Below, piece by piece: positions 9,171 to 15,547 of a DNA stretch of 64,000 nucleotides (the stretch's first letter is position 1; the number at the start of each line of letters is the position of its first letter). The notes below the pieces were generated by a model, which did not search any database, was not told the origin of the DNA, and saw only the letters and a list, made by a program, of their open reading frames with translations. Origin of the DNA: Knoellia sp. p5-6-4 (GTDB taxonomy: Bacteria; Actinomycetota; Actinomycetes; Actinomycetales; Dermatophilaceae). Both the position numbers and the translations under genes were made by a program. The stretch is from NCBI RefSeq assembly GCF_029222705.1, contig NZ_JARGZF010000001.1, positions 926,437 through 990,436 on the forward strand, written 5' to 3'.

Positions 9171-9329
9171 ATGGCTGACGAGACCTACAAGGGCGAGTTC
9201 TACTGCGTGAAGTGCAAGGAGAAGCGCGAGGCCGAGGGCAAGGTCGTCGAGACCAACGGCCGCCGCATGGCCAAGGGTGTGTGCCCCGTCTGCGGCACCA
9301 ACCTCAACCGCATTCTCGGCAAGGCCTGA
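9171..9329 (+). CDS. DUF5679 small zinc-ribbon protein
   Basis: A 52-residue protein starting MADETYKGEFYCVKC. Two CxxC pairs (CVKC near residue 12 and CPVC near residue 41) form a zinc-ribbon-like fold seen in DUF5679. Start ATG 9171 has AAGGAG 9 nt upstream, among the best ribosome binding sites in the window, and codon use is clean, suggesting high expression. A strong hairpin terminator follows at 9361. Function unknown. Confidence 0.9.
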   Translation: MADETYKGEFYCVKCKEKREAEGKVVETNGRRMAKGVCPVCGTNLNRILGKA

Positions 9330-9360
9330 GGCAGCGCCTCACCCAGCTAGCCAACGCGCG

Positions 9361-9398
9361 AGGGGCGGGACGTCCGGCTTCGGCCGGGTCCCGCCCCT
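9361..9398 (+). terminator. hairpin terminator after DUF5679 gene
   Basis: AGGGGCGGGAC (9361-9371) pairs with GTCCCGCCCCT (9388-9398); inside it CCGGC-TTCG-GCCGG forms a second stem with a stable UUCG tetraloop. Outer CGCG arms extend it with a 2-base bulge. There is no T-run, which is usual for actinobacterial terminators. Confidence 0.8.
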
Positions 9399-9528
9399 CT
9401 CGCGTGCCCGGCGTGCCCGGCGGGCGCTGCGGCGCTGCGGGCCCTGTGGACGACGACGCCGCGGCTTCCCCGCGCTGTGCCAGATTGGGCGCTCCACCCC
9501 ACCAGCCCGGTCCGCGAGGAGGCGGTCG

Positions 9529-10548
9529 ATGGTCGCCCGGCCCCGCCTGAAGGCGCAGTTCCGCCCCTTGCGGCGTGGTGCCGGGCAGGTGCAGCTCGGG
9601 CTCGACCCGGCCGTCGGGGTGGTGCTCGAGGGGCTCGCTGATGACGAGATCTGCCTGCTCGAGCGGCTCGACGGCAGCCTCGACGAGCCCGGCGCCACCG
9701 CCTGGGCGGCCGAGCGCGGCATCCCGCCCGAACGGGTGGCGGCGATCCTGCACACCCTGCGCAGCCACGCCCTCACGGTGGAGTCGCCGGCGCACCGGCT
9801 CGACCTCGCCAGCCTGCCCTCGCCGCTGCGCGCCACCCTGCGCCCGGACGCCGAGGCCCTCGCCTGCGCCTACCGCAACCGCGACGACGGGTATGCCGTG
9901 CTCGGCCGCCGCACCCGCCGCAGGGTGCTGGTGGTGGGTGCTGGCAGCCTGCCGGCCCTGCTCGCGCAGGCGCTGCGGCAGGCCGGGGTGGGCCTGGTGA
10001 CGAGCGGACGGTACGCGGCCGACGCGCCTACCGGGGCACCGCCCGACGTCGCGGTGCTCGTCGCCGTCGGCGCGCTGGCTGCGGACGCGGCCACCGCCTG
10101 GGTGCGCGCCCGCGTGCCGCACCTGCCGGTGGTGCTGCACGGCACCAGCGCTGAGGTCGGCCCCCTGGTCGTGCCCGGCGCCGGGCCGTGCCTGCGCTGC
10201 CTCGACCTCACCCGGGCCGACCACGACCCCGCCTGGCCCGCTGTAATGGCCCAGCTGGCCCCGGCCGCCGTGGGCCCGCCGGCGGAGGTCTCGGGCGAGA
10301 CCTCGCTGGCCTTCGCCACGGCGGGCCTGGCGGCCATGACGGTGCTGGCCGCGCTCGACGGCCACGAGAGCGCCCCCGGCACCTCCGTCCGGATCGGCCT
10401 GTCGGTCCCCCGCCTGAGCGAGCGGGTCTGGGCACCGCACCCGCAGTGCGGCTGCCCCAGCGGTGGCGCCCCGGCTGGGCGGATGGGGCAAAGCCCGAGC
10501 CGGAGCGCCGATCCTCCGGTGCGTCAGCGACAATGGCGGGGTGAGTGA
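9529..10548 (+). CDS. ThiF-like / TOMM-type E1 superfamily protein
   Basis: A 339-residue protein resembling the N-terminal (E1-like, RiPP recognition) part of azole cyclodehydratases and bacteriocin ThiF-like proteins. Residues 1-110 form a winged-helix-like region; a Rossmann start RVLVVGAGSLPALLAQAL follows near residue 129. A CxxC (CLRCLDL, about residue 224) and a C-terminal CGC form a likely structural zinc site. The full adenylation motif is not apparent. Start ATG 9529 has GAGGAGG upstream. It overlaps the ABC1 kinase gene by 8 nt. No precursor peptide or YcaO gene is nearby, so it is probably an orphan housekeeping form. Confidence 0.75.
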   Translation: MVARPRLKAQFRPLRRGAGQVQLGLDPAVGVVLEGLADDEICLLERLDGSLDEPGATAWAAERGIPPERVAAILHTLRSHALTVESPAHRLDLASLPSPLRATLRPDAEALACAYRNRDDGYAVLGRRTRRRVLVVGAGSLPALLAQALRQAGVGLVTSGRYAADAPTGAPPDVAVLVAVGALAADAATAWVRARVPHLPVVLHGTSAEVGPLVVPGAGPCLRCLDLTRADHDPAWPAVMAQLAPAAVGPPAEVSGETSLAFATAGLAAMTVLAALDGHESAPGTSVRIGLSVPRLSERVWAPHPQCGCPSGGAPAGRMGQSPSRSADPPVRQRQWRGE

Positions 10549-11878
10549 CCTTCCGCGCAAAGCGGTCAGCCGCACCGCCCGCCTCGCCAGCCTCCCGCTG
10601 GGGTTCGCCGGGCGGACTGCCGTGGGGCTGGGCAAGCGCGTCGGCGGAAAGCCCGCAGAGGCGGTGGCCGCCGAGCTGCAGGCCCGCACCGCCGAGCAGC
10701 TGTTCAAGGTGCTCGGCGAGCTCAAGGGCGGCGCCATGAAGTTCGGCCAGGCACTGTCCGTCATGGAGGCGGCCATGCCCGAGGAGATCGCCGGACCCTA
10801 CCGGGCGACCCTCACCAAGCTGCAGGAAGCCGCCCCGCCCATGCCGGCCGCCACCGTGCACCGGGTGCTGGCGGCGGAGCTGGGGCCACGCTGGCGGACC
10901 GCGAAGTTCCAGTCCTTCGACGACACCCCCGCGGCGGCCGCCTCCATCGGGCAGGTGCACCGGGCGGTCTGGCGCGACGGACGGCCGGTGGCCGTGAAGA
11001 TCCAGTACCCCGGGGCGGCGGAGGCCCTGGTCAGCGACCTGAACCAGCTGGCCCGGGTGGCCCGGGTGGCCGGTGGATGGATCCCCGGCATCGACATCAA
11101 GCCGATCACCGACGAGCTCAAGTCGCGGATGCGCGAGGAGCTCGACTACAACCTCGAGGCGGCCAGCCAGCGGCGCTTCGCCAGGGTGTTCCGCGACGAC
11201 CCGCACTTCGTGGTGCCCGACGTGCTGGTCAACAGCGAGCACGTCATCGTCTCGGAGTGGCTCGACGGCACCCCGCTGTCGCAGATCGTGGCCTCCGGCA
11301 CCCGAGAGCAGCGCAACGAGGCCTCCCGGCTCTACCTGGAGTTCCTCATGGTCGGCCCGCACCGGGCCGGCCTGCTGCACGCCGACCCGCACCCGGGCAA
11401 CTTCCGGCTCACGCCCGACGGCCGGCTCGGCGTCATCGACTTCGGGGCCGTCAACCGGCTCCCCGGCGGCCTTCCCTCGGCGATGGGCGAGCTCATCTCC
11501 GACGCGCTCGAGGGCGACGCGCTCGCGCTCGCCGACGGCCTGCGCCGCGAGGGCTTCATCAAGCCGGCGATGCAGGTCGACCCGCACGAGGTGCTGGCCT
11601 ACCTCGACCCGCTCATCGAGCCGATGCGCCACGAGGAGTTCGAGTTCAGCCGGGCCTGGCTGCGCGGCATGGCCCAGCACATCAACGACGTGCGCCAGCC
11701 CGAGTTCCTCACCGGGATGAAGCTGAACCTGCCGCCGTCCTACCTGCTGATCCACCGGGTCTGGCTCGGCGGCATCGGCGTCCTGTGCCAGCTCGACGGC
11801 GTGGTCCCCGCGCGCGCGATCATCATCGAGCACATGCCGGGCATGCGACTGCGCCACCTGCCGCCCGCCACTGACTGA
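10541..11878 (+). CDS. ABC1/UbiB-family atypical kinase (AarF-like)
   Basis: A 445-residue UbiB-family protein, corresponding to Rv3197 in M. tuberculosis. The family signature KxGQ appears as MKFGQ (about residue 67); an Ala-rich loop AAASIGQVH replaces the P-loop; VAVKIQYPG carries the ATP lysine; HADPHPGN and VIDFG are the catalytic and Mg-binding motifs. Members bind ATP and act in quinone or lipid metabolism; M. tuberculosis Rv3197 has been linked to macrolide resistance through the WhiB7 regulon (known of the family). Start GTG 10541 overlaps the ThiF-like stop by 8 nt; GACAAT sits 6 nt upstream, so an internal leaderless promoter is also possible. Confidence 0.94.
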   Translation: MSDLPRKAVSRTARLASLPLGFAGRTAVGLGKRVGGKPAEAVAAELQARTAEQLFKVLGELKGGAMKFGQALSVMEAAMPEEIAGPYRATLTKLQEAAPPMPAATVHRVLAAELGPRWRTAKFQSFDDTPAAAASIGQVHRAVWRDGRPVAVKIQYPGAAEALVSDLNQLARVARVAGGWIPGIDIKPITDELKSRMREELDYNLEAASQRRFARVFRDDPHFVVPDVLVNSEHVIVSEWLDGTPLSQIVASGTREQRNEASRLYLEFLMVGPHRAGLLHADPHPGNFRLTPDGRLGVIDFGAVNRLPGGLPSAMGELISDALEGDALALADGLRREGFIKPAMQVDPHEVLAYLDPLIEPMRHEEFEFSRAWLRGMAQHINDVRQPEFLTGMKLNLPPSYLLIHRVWLGGIGVLCQLDGVVPARAIIIEHMPGMRLRHLPPATD

Positions 11879-12097
11879 TCACCACCACGACGAGTCGAGC
11901 TTGCCCTCGATGCTGCGCAGGTGCTGCCGGCTGCACCGGTCGCACGTCCAGACGTCGCGGCCGTTCTCCACCCCCCGGGTCCAGGTGAGCCGGGCCAGCG
12001 CCTCGTCCTCGGGGGTGGCGCCACAGGTGGTGCACACCACGGGGCCGGCCTGCCCCACCGCCGCCGGCGTCTCGGCGGGGTCCGGTCCCCCCGACAT
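11879..12097 (-). CDS. small zinc-ribbon hypothetical protein
   Basis: A 72-residue protein with CTTC near residue 22 and CDRC near residue 52, probably one zinc ribbon, ending SSWW. I do not recognise the family. Start ATG 12097 lies 5 bases after the HhH-GPD stop, with a GAGGGG spanning that stop, so it is co-translated with the repair gene. Its stop abuts the end of the convergent ABC1 kinase gene with no gap. Confidence 0.75.
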   Translation of the reverse strand: MSGGPDPAETPAAVGQAGPVVCTTCGATPEDEALARLTWTRGVENGRDVWTCDRCSRQHLRSIEGKLDSSWW

Positions 12098-12102
12098 ACC
12101 CC

Positions 12103-12699
12103 TCAGCCCTTCTTCGGGCCGGACGCCTTGGCCGCCGCCTTGGCGGCCTGCTTGAACTCCCGCACCTTCTGCAGCGACTCCGGGTCGACGACGTCGGCGA
12201 CGGAACGGTAGGAGCCGTCCTGGGCGTAGGGGCCGATCGCCTCCTGCCAGCCCGCCGGCCGGACCCCGAGCTGCTTGCCGAGGAGGGCGGCGAAGATGCG
12301 CGCCTTCTGGTCGCCGAACCCGGGCAGCGCCTTGAGCCGGGCCAGCAGGTCGGCGCCGTCGGCCGCCTCCGTCCAGAGGGTCTCGGCCCGGCCGTCGTAG
12401 TCGTCGCGCACCACCGCGGCGAGCGCCTGGATGCGCCCGGCCATGGAGCGTCCGTAGCGGTGGATCGCCGGGGGCGTCGCGCACAGGTCGGCGAAGGCCT
12501 CCTGCTCGGCCTCCGCGATGCGCGCCGGGTCGAGCGTGCCGAACCGGTCGAGCACCTTGGCGGGGCCACGGAAGGCGTGCTCCATCGGGTACTGCTGGTC
12601 GAGCAGCATCCCCACCAGGAGGGCGAACGGGTCGCTGCTCAGCACCTCGTCGGCGTGCTCGTCCTGGGCGATGCGGATGGTGGGCTGGGCGGTGGCCAT
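12103..12699 (-). CDS. HhH-GPD-type base excision repair protein
   Basis: A 198-residue protein of the HhH-GPD superfamily. The helix-hairpin-helix LKALPGFGDQKARIFAALL is near residues 131-150, followed by the GPD region. The family removes damaged bases, but this short subgroup lacks the iron-sulfur loop of endonuclease III and its substrate is unknown. The C-terminal tail is Lys/Ala-rich. Start ATG 12699 lies 6 nt after a TACGCT box. It is followed in an operon by the 72-residue zinc-ribbon protein. Confidence 0.88.
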   Translation of the reverse strand: MATAQPTIRIAQDEHADEVLSSDPFALLVGMLLDQQYPMEHAFRGPAKVLDRFGTLDPARIAEAEQEAFADLCATPPAIHRYGRSMAGRIQALAAVVRDDYDGRAETLWTEAADGADLLARLKALPGFGDQKARIFAALLGKQLGVRPAGWQEAIGPYAQDGSYRSVADVVDPESLQKVREFKQAAKAAAKASGPKKG

Positions 12700-12747
12700 G
12701 GCGGCAGCGTAGCCAGCCGCGCGCCGCGGCCGGTACCCGTGCGGGGG

Positions 12748-14241
12748 TCAGTGCAGGTAGACGAACCCCGGCCCCTCGTCGCGGTACGGGATGCCGAGCG
12801 CGTCGAGCGCCGGGGCCCACGAGCCGGTCACCGTCTGGTCGGCGCCCTCGAACCCGTGGTCGGCGGTCAGCAGGAACGTCACCTCGTCGGTGACCCCCAG
12901 GGCGTCGAGGTGGTCGAGGAAGGCCACCAGCCGTCGGTCAGCCTGCCGGAAGGCGTCACGCGCCATGTCGGAGCGCGGCCCCGCCCCGTGGTGGCCGGCG
13001 TCGGTGACGACGTTGGCCCACCAGGTGAGCACCGGCGCGGTGGCCGGGTCGGCCCACAGCTGCAGCATCTGCTGCAGGCCGAGGTCGTCGACCTGCACCC
13101 CCCAGCGGAAATATCCGTCGTCGAGGTACGCCGGGTCACCCAGGAAAGGTGAGGTGTGCGGGTCGGGCAGCTGGTCGCCGAGCCCGCCTGCGCCGCGGCT
13201 GTTGCCGCTGGCCCGGATGAGCTGCATCGTCGCGTAGTCGGCGCCGCGGTCGATGGCCTCGTCGACGCTGGCCGTGCGCGGGCTCTGCCGCGGCGGCACG
13301 TGGTCGTTCACCATCTCGAAGACGGTGCGGGCCTCGGGGTGCAGCCACTCGGCGCTGCGGTGCCACGTCGCCTCGTCGTTGGGCACGACGCGCTCGCCGG
13401 TGGCCCGGTCGAAGTAGACGTTGCCCAGCACCCCGTGCCGTCCCGGCCCCAGTCCGGTGAGGATCGAGGTGTGGTTGGTCAGCGTGACGCTGGGGAACTC
13501 CGCCACCGCACCGCCGCGCAGGGCCACCCCACGCTCGATGAGCCGGGCCACGCCCGGCAGGTCGCCCTTCTCGGCGAGGTGCAGCAGGTCGCTGCAGTGG
13601 GCACCGTCCCACAGGATGCCGACGACCCGGCGCGGCTGCCCTTCGGGCAGTGGTTCGAGGTATGCCGTGAGCGGGCTGCCGTCGAGCGGGTCCCCTTCTC
13701 CGTCAACGAGGTCGGAGTCCGGCACGCCCGCCAGGTGGGCCAGGGTGGGCCCGACGTCGACCAGGCGCGCGTGCTCGTCGACCGGCCCACGACGGGTGAC
13801 CCGCGCCCCCGAGAGGATGAGCGGCGCCCGGGACTGGATGACGTCGAGGGAGCCGTGCTCGCCGTGGTGCCCGCCCTCGTCGGGGAAGAAGTGGCGCGGG
13901 GTGTGCACAACTGCGACGTCGGGGCTTCGCTCGGGGTGGGCGAACAGCGAGAGGATGCGCTCGGCGGCATACGGGTAGGCGTTGTCGGTGGACACCCGCG
14001 GCCCCTCGCCGTCGATCTCCCGCTCGTACGGCAGGAACGCCATCGGGTCCTCGCTGGCGATCGGGTCGGTGCCCTCGAGCACCTCGTGCCGACCACCGGG
14101 GTGCAGCCGCACCCGGCCGAGGTGGTTGGCGGCGTGCGCCACGCGGCTGCCGTCGCCCGCGGTCTCCACCCACAGCACGAGGTCGACCATGGCGGCGAGG
14201 TCAGGGGCGCACAGCGCGGCGATGACGGCATCACGGGGCAT
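12748..14241 (-). CDS. alkaline phosphatase superfamily / type I phosphodiesterase protein
   Basis: A 497-residue cytoplasmic protein of two alkaline-phosphatase-like halves. Residues 1-200 hold a degenerate sulfatase-like domain; residues 206-497 are a phosphodiesterase (nucleotide pyrophosphatase) domain with VGILWDGAHCSDL, the nucleophile region FPSVTLTNHTSILTG and the metal motif TADHGFEG. There is no signal peptide. Such proteins cleave phosphodiesters, but the substrate is not known. Start ATG 14241 lies 6 nt after TAGGGT. A terminator for the upstream whiB7 transcript lies between this start and 14312. Confidence 0.88.
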   Translation of the reverse strand: MPRDAVIAALCAPDLAAMVDLVLWVETAGDGSRVAHAANHLGRVRLHPGGRHEVLEGTDPIASEDPMAFLPYEREIDGEGPRVSTDNAYPYAAERILSLFAHPERSPDVAVVHTPRHFFPDEGGHHGEHGSLDVIQSRAPLILSGARVTRRGPVDEHARLVDVGPTLAHLAGVPDSDLVDGEGDPLDGSPLTAYLEPLPEGQPRRVVGILWDGAHCSDLLHLAEKGDLPGVARLIERGVALRGGAVAEFPSVTLTNHTSILTGLGPGRHGVLGNVYFDRATGERVVPNDEATWHRSAEWLHPEARTVFEMVNDHVPPRQSPRTASVDEAIDRGADYATMQLIRASGNSRGAGGLGDQLPDPHTSPFLGDPAYLDDGYFRWGVQVDDLGLQQMLQLWADPATAPVLTWWANVVTDAGHHGAGPRSDMARDAFRQADRRLVAFLDHLDALGVTDEVTFLLTADHGFEGADQTVTGSWAPALDALGIPYRDEGPGFVYLH

Positions 14242-14277
14242 GGCCCAACCCTAGGGGCGCCCCCTGCCGCACAACGG

Positions 14278-14312
14278 CGAACCCACCCGGACTCGGCGTC
14301 CGGGTGGGTTCG
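14278..14312 (-). terminator. hairpin terminator of the whiB7 transcript
   Basis: CGAACCCACCCGGA (14278-14291) and TCCGGGTGGGTTCG (14299-14312) are perfect 14-bp arms with a 7-base loop, just past the small ORF that follows whiB7. No T-run. Confidence 0.8.
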
Positions 14313-14329
14313 CGTGGTGGTGCGTCACC

Positions 14330-14461
14330 TCATCGGGCCAGCATGCGCGGCAGCTGGAGCATCAGCTCCTGCTGGGCGCGCCGCTGGAGCTGGCGCTCGA
14401 ACTCGCGCTGGCGGCGCCTGCGATGGGCTCGGGCGAGGTCTGCGTGCAAGGACTGGAACAT
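14330..14461 (-). CDS. small basic Arg/Gln-rich protein downstream of whiB7
   Basis: A 43-residue frame beginning MFQSLHADLARAHRRRR and ending LMLQLPRMLAR, predicted to be a basic amphipathic helix. Start ATG 14461 has AGGAG 7 nt upstream. The frame is open upstream to ATG 14584, which overlaps the whiB7 stop (ATGA) and would give 84 residues; codon use is poor just before 14461, which favours the short form. I do not recognise a family. Its place behind whiB7 and before the terminator makes it part of the whiB7 transcript. Confidence 0.55.
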   Translation of the reverse strand: MFQSLHADLARAHRRRRQREFERQLQRRAQQELMLQLPRMLAR

Positions 14462-14583
14462 GGTGGATCTCCTGGTGAGGACAAGACTGAGGACATCTGG
14501 TGGGCGGGTGCGGCCCGCGGGCTCGGCGGCAACGGCCGAGCCCACGAGCGCACCGGAGGTGTGGAGGGCGGCGGTGGTCGTCA

Positions 14584-14871
14584 TCAGGCAGCCACCGGGT
14601 TCTTGCGCGGGCGGCCACGGGGACGCTTGCGGGCGACGATCGCCCCCTGGATGAAGAGCTCACCGCCCCAGACGCCCCACGGCTCGGCGCGGTCGATGGC
14701 TCCCGCCAGGCACGCGGCGCGGGCCGGGCACGTCCCGCAGAGCGCCTTGGCGAACTCGACCCCCTCCGGGCTCTCGGCGAACCACATCTCGGCGTCGTTC
14801 TCCTGACACGGGATGCCGGCGCCGGCCACAGCGGCCTGCTCGTTCAGGTCGTGGAGTGCGCTCAACTGCAT
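14584..14871 (-). CDS. whiB7: WhiB7-type iron-sulfur transcription factor
   Basis: A 95-residue Wbl protein. The four cluster cysteines are Cys22 and then CGTC plus the cysteine of AACLAG; the turn GVWGGE follows, and the C-terminus carries an AT-hook RGRPRK, the hallmark of WhiB7. WhiB7 binds the primary sigma factor at AT-rich promoters and switches on intrinsic antibiotic resistance genes. Its place beside uvrD2 matches M. tuberculosis. Start ATG 14871 has a near-perfect GGGGAGGTGA. A leader of about 200 bases with no other gene precedes it, as expected for a gene controlled by translation-dependent attenuation. Confidence 0.93.
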   Translation of the reverse strand: MQLSALHDLNEQAAVAGAGIPCQENDAEMWFAESPEGVEFAKALCGTCPARAACLAGAIDRAEPWGVWGGELFIQGAIVARKRPRGRPRKNPVAA

Positions 14872-15073
14872 CGGGTGTCACCTCCCCTTTTCGTCCCCGT
14901 CACGGTGGTGACGGCCTCTCGGCTGCTGGTCAGGTCTCCGAACCCCTGGTGGAGGGCCTTCGACCGGTACTGATCGGTGCTGTCCTGCTCATTCATCGGT
15001 GGTGCTGCCATCTGGTGCTGGTCTGCCTTTGCTGGTGTGGTCCGAGGCAAACCCGTCTGCTGGGACAAACGAA
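14872..15073 (-). promoter_or_regulatory. long 5' leader of whiB7 with candidate upstream ORFs
   Basis: About 200 bases without a conventional gene lie between the terminator at 15074 and whiB7. A frame from ATG 15011 runs 49 codons to a TGA overlapping the whiB7 start; a 20-codon Arg/Thr-rich frame begins at ATG 14992. A 7-bp hairpin CCGTCAC-CACC-GTGACGG (14914 down to 14897) lies just before the ribosome binding site. Known whiB7 leaders use an upstream ORF and alternative hairpins; whether these do is inference, and I found no classic T-run attenuator inside this stretch. Confidence 0.5.
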
Positions 15074-15112
15074 AAAGGCCGCGGATCCCGGATGTCGGGT
15101 TCCGCGGCCTTT
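15074..15112 (-). terminator. strong hairpin with T-run between the 89-residue ORF and whiB7
   Basis: AAAGGCCGCGGA (15074-15085) pairs with TCCGCGGCCTTT (15101-15112), with an inner CCCG/CGGG stem. Read leftward it ends in five T residues, the most classical intrinsic terminator in the window. It may simply end the upstream small gene, or be a conditional terminator in a longer whiB7 leader. Confidence 0.8.
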
Positions 15113-15133
15113 GAAGAGACCTGGGGCTTTCGC

Positions 15134-15403
15134 CTAGACAGGTGGCTCTCCGGTGCGGAGGTGGACGACATCCAAGTGGTCGAGAACGGTGGTCTTGGGG
15201 GCGGTGGCGCCGAAGCGGCGACCGGCGTAGGGGGCCGGGCGCACCTTGACGGCGAACACGCCACGGGCATCGGAGGCGACGCCGGACACAGTGGTCCCCT
15301 GGATCCAGACACGAGTGGCCGCGAGGCGGATCGGGTTGGCCTGCGGGCAGACGGAAAGGACGCTGGAGATCTGCGTCGTCGTCGTCATGGTGATGCTCTC
15401 CAT
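15134..15403 (-). CDS. hypothetical small protein upstream of whiB7
   Basis: An 89-residue protein beginning MESITMTTTTQISSVL and ending HLRTGEPPV. No family recognised; a central VWIQGTTVSGVASDARGVF looks like a beta-rich fold, and Arg/Pro follow. Start ATG 15403 is placed 9 bases after AAGGAGGG; ATG 15388 is an alternative. A primary-sigma-like promoter lies at 15475-15504 and a T-run terminator 20 bases past the stop, so it forms its own transcription unit, unless the terminator is conditional and it is the upstream ORF of whiB7. Confidence 0.65.
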   Translation of the reverse strand: MESITMTTTTQISSVLSVCPQANPIRLAATRVWIQGTTVSGVASDARGVFAVKVRPAPYAGRRFGATAPKTTVLDHLDVVHLRTGEPPV

Positions 15404-15474
15404 CAGGGCCAACCCTCCTTCTGCTTCTCGCGGTCCCCAGCCGGCCGGCGGGCCGCTGGGCTTGACGTTCGAAA

Positions 15475-15504
15475 AGAGTAGCGGCTGGCGAGAAGGGCCA
15501 GCAA
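15475..15504 (-). promoter_or_regulatory. primary-sigma-like promoter of the 89-residue ORF
   Basis: Leftward, TTGCTG (15504-15499), 18 bases, then TACTCT (15480-15475) fits -35 and -10 elements. The surrounding DNA is AT-rich for this genome. The untranslated leader would be about 65 bases. Confidence 0.5.
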
Positions 15505-15547
15505 CGTATTTAACGGGTTTCCTGCCAAGAATTTGCAGGACTTCTTC

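Noticed and set aside
9529-10548. A RiPP (azole peptide) biosynthetic cluster around the ThiF-like gene
   Set aside because: No YcaO, precursor peptide, dehydrogenase or exporter gene is nearby.
14862-15011. The 49-codon frame before whiB7 as an ordinary gene
   Set aside because: It has no ribosome binding site and overlaps the whiB7 start and Shine-Dalgarno, so it is noted only as a possible leader ORF.
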